Below, one piece after another: positions 1 to 5,534 of a stretch of DNA of 9,154 bases; the first letter of the stretch is position 1, and every line of letters begins with the position of its first letter. The translations under genes were made by a program, and so were the position numbers. The stretch is from Acidobacteriota bacterium (GTDB lineage: Bacteria > Acidobacteriota > Terriglobia > Bryobacterales > JACQDG01). The stretch is from positions 1-9,154 of the forward strand of contig JACQDG010000090.1 in NCBI GenBank assembly GCA_016201185.1, given 5' to 3'. Below the pieces are notes generated by a model that saw only the letters and a program-made list of their open reading frames with translations, was not told the origin of the DNA and did no database searches.

Positions 1-872
1 TCCAGGTCGTGGAAGACGGCCTTTTGCTCCGCCGCGCCTCGAGCCTGGAGGCAATGAACCGGCCCGGAACCTGTTTTGTGGATACCCAGGCCCGGCGCAT
101 TTACGTGTGGACCGCCGACGGCCGCCCTCCCTCCGGACACGGCATGGAGTATGGCGGCTCGGCCCTGGCGATCGAGTTTCGGGGCGGCGTGCAGTACTGG
201 CGGCTGTCGGGTTTTGTGCTGACCGGCTTCCGCACCACGGGCATTGTTATCCGCGACCGCTCTGGCGGCGTCGAGATCGACCACATGGATATCAGCTATA
301 TCGGAGCCCACCGGGCTGGCGCCGATCTGACGAGCGGTTATGCCGTTGCCACCTACGATACTTCCGGCGGCAATTTCATCCACCACAACAACCTCCACCA
401 CACGCTCGCCGAGGCGGTACACATCTCTCAAACCGGGGCCGGCGGCGACCTCTACGAAGACAACGAGATCCACGAAGCGGGTGATCCAGCCTGGCTCTGC
501 GATCCGCCCGCGAGTCGCTTGCGTATCGGCCCCGGCATGATCCTTCGCGGCAATCGCATCACGGTGCGCGGGAACCGCATCTACCGGAACGGCCATCACG
601 GGCTCATCCTGGAATCGGATCTCAAGGGCTCGGAGGGGCCGGCCCATCCGAGCGAAAACATCGTGGAAGGAAATGTATTCGCCTTCAACGGCGGGTACGG
701 CGTATACGGCGACGGCAAGAACGGGCTGGCGGCCTCCTCCGCGAACGTCCTCCGCTTCAACTTATTTCAAGGAAACAACCAGGCCCGCGGCGGCAGCAGC
801 GGCGAAGGCGGATTACGCCTGGCGGGCAACTTTCGCGGCACGGTCCTGTTCAGCAATTACGTTTTGTGGTGA
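1..872 (+). CDS. Right-handed parallel beta-helix repeat protein, 5'-truncated by window edge
   Basis: The reading frame is open to the left edge (codons Gln-Val precede the first GTG at 9), so I treat this as the C-terminal 289 residues of a longer protein rather than a gene starting at that GTG. The early part (FVDTQARRIYVWTADG) resembles the segment that precedes the helix in secreted beta-helix proteins. After it come successive turns with the Asn/Gly/Ile pattern typical of parallel beta-helices: GGVEIDHMDIS, GNFIHHNNLHH, GDLYEDNEIHEAG, GNRIYRNGHHGLIL, NIVEGNVFAFNGGYGVYG, ANVLRFNLFQGN and GTVLFSNYVLW. Such folds occur in polysaccharide lyases, NosD-like proteins and surface proteins; no catalytic residues can be assigned here. 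The signal peptide, if any, lies outside the window. The protein stops abruptly within what looks like a helix turn, with no capping segment. It is transcribed toward the UbiX gene. The fold is well supported; the substrate and function are unknown. Confidence 0.85.
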   Translation, partial: QVVEDGLLLRRASSLEAMNRPGTCFVDTQARRIYVWTADGRPPSGHGMEYGGSALAIEFRGGVQYWRLSGFVLTGFRTTGIVIRDRSGGVEIDHMDISYIGAHRAGADLTSGYAVATYDTSGGNFIHHNNLHHTLAEAVHISQTGAGGDLYEDNEIHEAGDPAWLCDPPASRLRIGPGMILRGNRITVRGNRIYRNGHHGLILESDLKGSEGPAHPSENIVEGNVFAFNGGYGVYGDGKNGLAASSANVLRFNLFQGNNQARGGSSGEGGLRLAGNFRGTVLFSNYVLW

Positions 873-893
873 GAAGAACGGCGGCCCTCCCGC

Positions 894-1505
894 CTACGAC
901 CTGGAGGCTGGGTGCTGCTTCATCCCCTCCCAGCGCGAAACCAGCCCGCTGTCGATCGAGAACAAGTCCAGCACACGACCCACCGTGTGGTTCACGATGT
1001 CGTCGATGGTTTTTGGGTGGTTGTAAAAGGCGGGAACGGGCGGTACGATGACGACCCCCATCTCGGCGCAGGCCGCCATGTTGCGGATGTGGGCCAGGGT
1101 GAGCGGCGCTTCGCGCACCACCAGCGCCAGCGGCCGTCGCTCCTTCAGCGTCACGTCGGCGGCGCGGGTGAGCAGGTTGTCGGAGAATCCGTGTGCGATG
1201 GCCGACAGCGTCTTCACCGAGCAGGGTGCAACGACCATCCCGGCGGTGTGGAACGAGCCGCTCGACAGAGCCGCCCCGATGTCGCTCACCAGGTAGCGTA
1301 CCGTCGCCAGCCGCGCCACCTGCCCGGCGGTGTAGGAAGTTTCCCAGCCGATGGTCCGCTCCGCCGCTTTAGATATCACCAGGTGGGTTTCCCAATCGGG
1401 CAGCCCGCGCAGCACCTCGAGCAGGCGGATGCCGTAAATGGCGCCGGTCGCGCCGCAGATGCCGATCACCAGCCTTTGAGGTCGAAGCTCCATAAGAGCC
1501 CGCAA
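894..1505 (-). CDS. ubiX: UbiX-family flavin prenyltransferase
   Basis: This 203-residue protein matches the UbiX/Pad1 family over its full length. UbiX joins a dimethylallyl group to reduced FMN, making the prenylated FMN cofactor used by UbiD-type (de)carboxylases; it acts in the cytosol as a dodecamer. Visible hallmarks are the FMN phosphate loop GATGAIYG (18-25), SKAAERT (45-51), the FMN-site stretch VVAPCSVKTLSAI (91-103), LLTRAADVTLKERRPL (111-126) with the Lys-Glu-Arg-Arg of the prenyl-phosphate site, VREAPL (130-135) and PPVPAFY (155-161). I chose the TTG at 1505 because AAGGAG lies 7 bases before it; ATG at 1493 (Met5) is a more ordinary codon but has no well-spaced ribosome site. 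The gene starts 4 bases after the zinc-ribbon membrane protein stops and is probably cotranscribed with it. No ubiD partner is in the window, so the pathway served (quinone synthesis or aromatic acid metabolism) is open. Confidence 0.95.
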   Translation of the reverse strand: MRALMELRPQRLVIGICGATGAIYGIRLLEVLRGLPDWETHLVISKAAERTIGWETSYTAGQVARLATVRYLVSDIGAALSSGSFHTAGMVVAPCSVKTLSAIAHGFSDNLLTRAADVTLKERRPLALVVREAPLTLAHIRNMAACAEMGVVIVPPVPAFYNHPKTIDDIVNHTVGRVLDLFSIDSGLVSRWEGMKQHPASRS

Positions 1506-1509
1506 GCGG

Positions 1510-2091
1510 CTACTCCTTTTCCATCACTTTCGCTCCCAGCGCGCCGCCGGCGATGGCCAGCGAAACGACTACCAGAAATGCCATCACAATATAGATCAGC
1601 AGGAAGAACGCCAGCCCGGCCGGCGAAGCCATGAATTCCATCATCTGGCGCGCGGCGGCGTCCTGGGCGGGCATCTTCTCCATCACCTGTCGCAGCGCGT
1701 CGCGAAGGCCGCCGCCGCTGCGAGTCGCTACGAAGGCCAGGGAGGTGAAAACAATCCCGATGACGAAGGTAAACAGGCCGGTGATCCAGCCGAGTCGCGC
1801 CCCGTCTCTCACCGAAAGCAGCAGCCCGGTACGCCGGCCGTAAAGGAAGACCGAGAAAAACCCCGCCCCCAGCACCCACAGGCAACATCCGAAGCTGACG
1901 AAGGGAATGAGGTTGAGCAGGCCGCTGATCGAGGCGCACAGCAGCGCCACGCGAACCGCGATGGGATTGCCGAAGTTGATGACCGGCGGGATCGCCGTGA
2001 ACGCCTGGGGAGCCGCAGCAGGCTGGGGCTCTTCCCTTGGTTGATCCGCTTGATCGGGGAGTTCCGCTCCGCAGCTACAGAAGAGAGCCAT
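1510..2091 (-). CDS. Membrane protein with a partial zinc-ribbon N-terminus
   Basis: I do not recognise a named family. The 193-residue protein begins MALFCSCGAELPD, which looks like the first Cys-x-Cys knuckle of the zinc ribbons found at the start of many bacterial membrane proteins, but the second Cys pair is absent. A Pro/Ala/Gln-rich linker (about 13-38) leads to about four hydrophobic segments: 47-62, 64-84, 103-121 and 157-184. Between the third and fourth is a charged loop with a likely amphipathic helix (LRDALRQVMEKMPAQDAAARQMMEFM). A basic-charged tail (KVMEKE) ends it. Residues GARLGWITGLF and AIAGGALGAK resemble small-residue helix-packing segments of small acidobacterial membrane proteins. 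The start is fixed by an in-frame TGA at 2107-2109 with no other start codon between; no strong ribosome site precedes it. It lies 74 bases after the single-pass membrane protein gene and 4 bases before ubiX. It is probably an inner-membrane protein; its role is unknown. Confidence 0.8.
   Translation of the reverse strand: MALFCSCGAELPDQADQPREEPQPAAAPQAFTAIPPVINFGNPIAVRVALLCASISGLLNLIPFVSFGCCLWVLGAGFFSVFLYGRRTGLLLSVRDGARLGWITGLFTFVIGIVFTSLAFVATRSGGGLRDALRQVMEKMPAQDAAARQMMEFMASPAGLAFFLLIYIVMAFLVVVSLAIAGGALGAKVMEKE
1513..1518 (-). promoter_or_regulatory. Shine-Dalgarno site deciding the ubiX start
   Basis: On the minus strand AAGGAG ends 7 bases before the TTG at 1505 and sits in the last codons of the upstream gene. 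The distance to the alternative ATG at 1493 is 19 bases, which is too long. This favours the TTG start and suggests that translation of ubiX follows that of the gene before it. Confidence 0.6.
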
Positions 2092-2165
2092 AGAAGATCG
2101 GCAGCGTCACCCGAAGTAAGCGCACAGCCGCCAACCTTAAGGGAGCGGCGCTGGGGGCGACTGCT

Positions 2166-2753
2166 TCAGTTTGCCTCAGGCTCTCCTATGTTCGCAAGCG
2201 AGATCCGGGTGTTACCCCTCCTGGCGTGAATGCCGATCGCCTTTTTCAACTGATCGTGCTTCCACTCAAACTCGACCTTGCCGTCGGATTTTTCGGAGAA
2301 GACAAAGTCTGGGGCGTTTTCCCGGTAGAAGGCAATCACCTTTTCGGCCGGATCGGGAGTCTCCATTTCCAGGGCCACCACGCGGAGGGATTTGTCGGCA
2401 AAATCCAAGTCCAGGTCCACGCGCGCCCCGCCCGAGTCCTCCTCTACGGGCTTGGCTCCAGGATAGATGGGAATGCCCAGCAGCTTCGGATCGACCTGGG
2501 CGTGTTTGTCGACTCGCAGGCGACCGAACGGCGTCTCGAGCTTGACGCTCTCCTCGCGGCCTGCGCGGTCCTTGGTGGTCACCACGCGAATCTTGGAGGC
2601 AAACACGTAACTCAGGGCCACCAGCCCGCCGATGGTCAGCAAAGCGACAGCCAGGACCACGCCGACAACGATTACCACCAGCCGTCCGGTGGAACTCCCG
2701 GATGGCCCCGGCGGATATGCGCCCGGGCCGGGCGTGACAGGCTGTGTGCTCAT
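2166..2753 (-). CDS. Single-pass membrane protein of unknown function with an IYPGA motif
   Basis: The family has no function that I know. The 195-residue protein has a short Pro/Gly-rich cytoplasmic N-terminus (1-22), one strong transmembrane helix (24-51) and a soluble domain, probably outside the cytoplasm, of about 140 residues. That domain contains LGIPIYPGAKPVEED (92-106), then alternating beta-strand sequence (RVDLDLDF, LRVVALEME) and PAEKVIAFYRENAPDF (135-150). The combination of a 'proline-tyrosine-proline-glycine-alanine' turn followed by a helix with Val-x-x-Phe-Tyr recurs in small secreted or anchored proteins annotated as hypothetical. The ATG shares ATGA with the stop of the DUF2085 gene, and AGAGG sits 7 bases upstream (2761-2765), so the two are probably translationally coupled. 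There are no cysteines and no lipobox. No enzymatic motif is visible. The reading frame is convincing; the role is unknown. Confidence 0.82.
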   Translation of the reverse strand: MSTQPVTPGPGAYPPGPSGSSTGRLVVIVVGVVLAVALLTIGGLVALSYVFASKIRVVTTKDRAGREESVKLETPFGRLRVDKHAQVDPKLLGIPIYPGAKPVEEDSGGARVDLDLDFADKSLRVVALEMETPDPAEKVIAFYRENAPDFVFSEKSDGKVEFEWKHDQLKKAIGIHARRGNTRISLANIGEPEAN

Positions 2754-3202
2754 GGTTTAACCTCTTCCCTCACCCATAGGGTACGAAACCCGCCGCCCCC
2801 CTGTTCCCCCGCAAGAACGGAGACCAGCAGGCAGCCGGCCAGGAAACCGAAGACAACTCGGGTCATCGCCGGAGGACTCACCCATCCGAGGACCTCAGCC
2901 ACCCATTCCGTGCCTAGCAGGCCCAGAGAGAGCAGCAGGAGCCGGCGGGAAAACCGGAGACCCAGGAGCGAGCCAGCCAGCGCCCCGGCATATATCCCCA
3001 GGCACCGCATGCAAACCGCGAGCGGATATCCTGCCAGATGCCAGCAACGCTCGGGGCGCTGGTGGCACGCCCAGGAGAAAGCGGCATAAATCGCCACCGC
3101 CACGGGGCTCGAGGCCGCCGCCAGCAGCGGCGCCGCGAAGATTGCCGCCAGCAGCACAAAGGCCACGATGGAAACCGTCAGGCGCATGTGCTGCCTACTC
3201 AT
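2750..3202 (-). CDS. DUF2085 family membrane protein
   Basis: This 150-residue protein carries the conserved core of DUF2085: CHQRPERC (46-53) followed by PLAVCMRCLGIYAG (60-73). The Cys-His and paired Cys residues look like a metal- or redox-active site at the membrane surface, but the family has no established function. Four hydrophobic segments are visible: about 10-30, 63-82, 87-105 and 114-131. The frame also contains a TTG at 3211 and an ATG at 3187. I chose ATG 3202 because GGGAG lies 9 bases upstream, whereas it directly abuts the TTG. The gene overlaps the end of the acyl-CoA dehydrogenase gene by 8 bases, and its stop codon overlaps the start of the next gene (ATGA), so all three are probably translated from one message. 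The family assignment is strong. Any functional tie to the dehydrogenase is only inferred from position. Confidence 0.88.
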   Translation of the reverse strand: MSRQHMRLTVSIVAFVLLAAIFAAPLLAAASSPVAVAIYAAFSWACHQRPERCWHLAGYPLAVCMRCLGIYAGALAGSLLGLRFSRRLLLLSLGLLGTEWVAEVLGWVSPPAMTRVVFGFLAGCLLVSVLAGEQGGGGFRTLWVREEVKP

Positions 3203-4364
3203 AAGCGCCAACTCCCGTCACCCGCTCGCCGATGATCAGGGTGTGGATGTTGTGCGTGCCCTCGTAGGTCTTCACCGTCTCCAGGTTGCACATGTGGCGG
3301 AAGATCGGGTACTCATCTGTAATACCGTTGGCCCCCAGCAGGTCGCGGCTGCGGCGGGCGGTCTCGAGAGCCATCCACACGTTGTTCCGCTTCAGCATGG
3401 AGACGTGGGCGAAATCGGCCTTGCCTTTGTCCTTCAGTCGGCCCACTTGCAGGGCCAGCAGTTGGGCCTTGGTGATCTCAGAGATCATCCAGGCCAGCTC
3501 CGCCTGCACCAACTGGTGAGAGGCGATAGGCCGGTCGCGGAACTGCTTGCGCAGCATGGTGTACTGCCGGGCTGTATCGTAACAGGCCATGGCCGCGCCG
3601 ATCGCCCCCCACCCGATGCTGTACCGCGCTTGGGTGAGGCACATCAGCGGGCTCTTGAGGCCCTTCGAGCCCGGCAGCAGGTTCCCGGCCGGAATGCGGC
3701 AATCGACGAACGAGAGGCTCGAGGTTACCGACGCCCGCAGCGACCATTTCCCGTGAATGTCGGAGGTCTTGAACCCGGGCACGCCGCGCTCCACCAGGAA
3801 CCCGCGAATCACGCCGTCGAGCTTGGCCCACACCACCGCCACCTCGGCGATGGTCCCGTTGGTGATCCACGTTTTTTCGCCGTTGAGCACAAAGCAGGAG
3901 CCGTCCCGCACGGCAGTGGTGCGCATGCCGCTGGGGTTCGAGCCAAAGTCCGGCTCGGTCAGGCCGAAGCACCCGAAGGCCTCCCCTTTTTGTAGCCGCG
4001 GCAGCCAGCGCTGCTTCTGCTCCTCGCAGCCGAACGTAAGGATCGGATACATTACCAGGGCGCCCTGCACCGAACAGAAGCTGCGCAGGCCGCTGTCTCC
4101 GCGCTCCAGCTCCTGCATCATCAAGCCGTATTCCACGTTGTTCATGCCGGCGCATCCGTAGCCGCTCAAGTTCGCGCCGAAGAAGCCCAGTTCGGCCATC
4201 TCGGCGGCCAGGTGCATGGGAAAAGTGGCGTCGCGATTGTGCTGCTCGATGATCGGCAGCACACGCTCGTCGACGAAGCGGCGGGCCGTTTGCCGAACCA
4301 ATAACTCCTCTTCGCTGAACAGGGAATCGATCTCGAGGTAATCCACCCCCCGGAAGGGAAACAT
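3195..4364 (-). CDS. gcdH: Acyl-CoA dehydrogenase, glutaryl-CoA dehydrogenase type
   Basis: The 389-residue protein has the full three-domain acyl-CoA dehydrogenase fold and most closely resembles glutaryl-CoA dehydrogenase, a cytosolic FAD enzyme that oxidises glutaryl-CoA and usually decarboxylates it to crotonyl-CoA in lysine, tryptophan and aromatic degradation, passing electrons to ETF. Visible features are the N-terminal helical domain (1-125) with ELERGDSGLRSFCSVQ (85-100), the FAD/substrate strand CFGLTEPDFGSNPSGM (132-147), TWITNG (165-170), the C-terminal helical domain with LLGANGITDEYPI (342-354), and TYEGTHNIHTLIIG (366-379) holding catalytic base Glu368. Glu87, Arg94 and Tyr367 match active-site residues of decarboxylating family members. 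The length is normal for the family. The start at ATG 4364 gives the expected N-terminus, although the ribosome site is weak. It lies 54 bases after the efflux adaptor gene and overlaps the DUF2085 gene by 8 bases. No ETF or other glutarate-pathway genes are present, so other short-chain acyl-CoA substrates remain possible. Confidence 0.9.
   Translation of the reverse strand: MFPFRGVDYLEIDSLFSEEELLVRQTARRFVDERVLPIIEQHNRDATFPMHLAAEMAELGFFGANLSGYGCAGMNNVEYGLMMQELERGDSGLRSFCSVQGALVMYPILTFGCEEQKQRWLPRLQKGEAFGCFGLTEPDFGSNPSGMRTTAVRDGSCFVLNGEKTWITNGTIAEVAVVWAKLDGVIRGFLVERGVPGFKTSDIHGKWSLRASVTSSLSFVDCRIPAGNLLPGSKGLKSPLMCLTQARYSIGWGAIGAAMACYDTARQYTMLRKQFRDRPIASHQLVQAELAWMISEITKAQLLALQVGRLKDKGKADFAHVSMLKRNNVWMALETARRSRDLLGANGITDEYPIFRHMCNLETVKTYEGTHNIHTLIIGERVTGVGAYE
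3212..3216 (-). promoter_or_regulatory. Shine-Dalgarno site deciding the DUF2085 gene start
   Basis: GGGAG on the minus strand lies inside the last codons of the dehydrogenase gene, 9 bases before ATG 3202 and immediately next to TTG 3211. It supports the ATG and rules against the longer TTG form. Confidence 0.55.
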
Positions 4365-4418
4365 AGACCACCATTCTACAGGAGTCGGAAGTAGGGCGAC
4401 AGAAGGCCGGCGCCGGCG

Positions 4419-5534
4419 CTATTTGGCTGCTACGGGCGTTCCTGCCCGCAACTCGTCGCTGCCGCGGCGAACGATCCGATCCCCGGCCGCGAGCGCGCCG
4501 AAGACTTCGATCAAGTCGCCGGCCGGCGCGCCGCGGGCCACGTTGACCCATTCAGCTTTTCCCTGGCTGACTCGAATGAGGAAAGTGCGTTCGGTGGTGA
4601 CCACCACGGCGCTCGGCGGCACGTAGAGCGAGGGCCGCGACCGGCGCACCGGCCAGGCCACCTCCGGGAACATCCCCGGCGCCAGCCGCCCGTCGGCGTT
4701 CTGTACGTCCAGTTCCACCGGCATAGACCGGGTTTTTACATCCACGGACCGCGCCGGCCGCGCAATGGTTCCGTAGAAAGTTTCCGCCGGATACGCCGGC
4801 GCCGTGAAGGAAACCCGCGCGCCGGTCGCGATGCCGGCCAGATCGACTTCCGGCACAGCCACCACCAGACGCAGGCGGGAGATCTGCTCCAGGTGAAACA
4901 TGGGCATGGCAGCGCCGGGCCCGCCGGCCGGCCCCACCAGCGCGCCCGGGTGGACCTTCCGCTCCGTGATGACGCCGTCGAAGGGGGCCGTTACTTCCAG
5001 GTACCGCTCGATCTCCTCGATCGCCTGAGCCGCATCCTGCGCAGCCTTCGTCGAGCTTTCCACCGAGCGCACGCGTGCGCGGGCGGCCTCGACCGCCTTT
5101 TCGGCCAGCACGAGATCGTTGCCCGCCACCACTCCCGGCGTGGCAGCTGCCGCCTTCAATCGCTCGTAGGTGCTCTGTTCCGCGAGCAGCTTGGCTTCGG
5201 CCTCGACCCGTTGCGCCTCGACGGCCTGCCGCTTCGACTGGGCCTCGGCCAGTTGCGCTTTGAGCTCCGGGGCAACCAGTCGCGCCAGGATCTGGTCTTT
5301 CTTGACGATGGAGCCACGGTCCACCATCACCGTCTCCAGGAATCCGGTGACCTTGGGGTAAACGGCCACGCTCAAGTAGGGCATGAATTCTCCCGGCAGG
5401 CGGATAGTTCGCTCCGGGCGCTTCGAGACAACCTCGACCACGTCCACCGCTGGCGGCGCGACGCCCTGGGCGAGCAGGGACAGAAGCGCGCAGAAAAAGA
5501 GTCCGCCGAACACTCGCATGCCGCGCCCCGTCAT
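4419..5534 (-). CDS. RND efflux periplasmic adaptor (membrane fusion protein)
   Basis: This 371-residue protein is the HlyD/AcrA-type adaptor that bridges the inner-membrane permease and outer-membrane channel in the periplasm. It begins with a Sec-type signal sequence (MRVFGGLFFCALLSLLAQG, 6-24). Cys15 lies within the hydrophobic core and is not in a lipobox, so the protein is probably not a lipoprotein. Next are the first half of the lipoyl domain (VYPKVTGFLETVMVDRGSIVKKDQIL, near 58-83), a long coiled-coil hairpin rich in Ala, Glu, Gln and Lys (about 90-176), the second lipoyl half (VTAPFDGVITERKVHPGALV, 181-200), and beta-barrel and membrane-proximal domains ending near 370. ATG 5534 shares ATGA with the permease stop, and GGGGAG lies 6 bases upstream (5541-5546), which favours this start over Met6. 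Coupling to the permease gene supports a shared pump. The substrate cannot be read from the sequence. Confidence 0.95.
   Translation of the reverse strand: MTGRGMRVFGGLFFCALLSLLAQGVAPPAVDVVEVVSKRPERTIRLPGEFMPYLSVAVYPKVTGFLETVMVDRGSIVKKDQILARLVAPELKAQLAEAQSKRQAVEAQRVEAEAKLLAEQSTYERLKAAAATPGVVAGNDLVLAEKAVEAARARVRSVESSTKAAQDAAQAIEEIERYLEVTAPFDGVITERKVHPGALVGPAGGPGAAMPMFHLEQISRLRLVVAVPEVDLAGIATGARVSFTAPAYPAETFYGTIARPARSVDVKTRSMPVELDVQNADGRLAPGMFPEVAWPVRRSRPSLYVPPSAVVVTTERTFLIRVSQGKAEWVNVARGAPAGDLIEVFGALAAGDRIVRRGSDELRAGTPVAAK

Noticed and set aside
880..894. Hairpin GGCGG-CCCTC-CCGCC at the convergent junction
   Set aside because: The five-base stem is short and no T run follows on either strand; it could help end transcription but is too weak to annotate.
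2127..2149. Inverted repeat GCCGC/GCGGC with a 13-base loop in the 74-base gap
   Set aside because: The stem is only five bases with mismatches outside it and no T tract, so it supports neither a terminator nor an operator.
2226..3995. Plus-strand open frames of 287 codons (2226-3089) and 275 codons (3168-3995)
   Set aside because: Both lie opposite well-supported minus-strand genes and have shadow-like composition (His/Arg/Gln/Pro) with no recognisable family.
4373..4378. TAGAAT on the minus strand as a possible -10 box before the dehydrogenase gene
   Set aside because: No reasonable -35 element lies at the right spacing, and it would place transcription start nearly at the start codon. 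A single hexamer is not enough.
4406..4417. Perfect 12-base palindrome GCCGGCGCCGGC just after the adaptor stop codon
   Set aside because: It has no loop and no following T tract on the minus strand, so it is not a convincing terminator; in GC-rich DNA such a palindrome may be chance. A regulator site cannot be excluded but has no support.
3478..4551. A 357-codon minus-strand frame across the dehydrogenase gene, and a similar 359-codon frame at 4552-5631 across the adaptor gene
   Set aside because: Both are out-of-frame readings of genes with clear domain matches, and are Arg/Gly/Ala-rich without structure.
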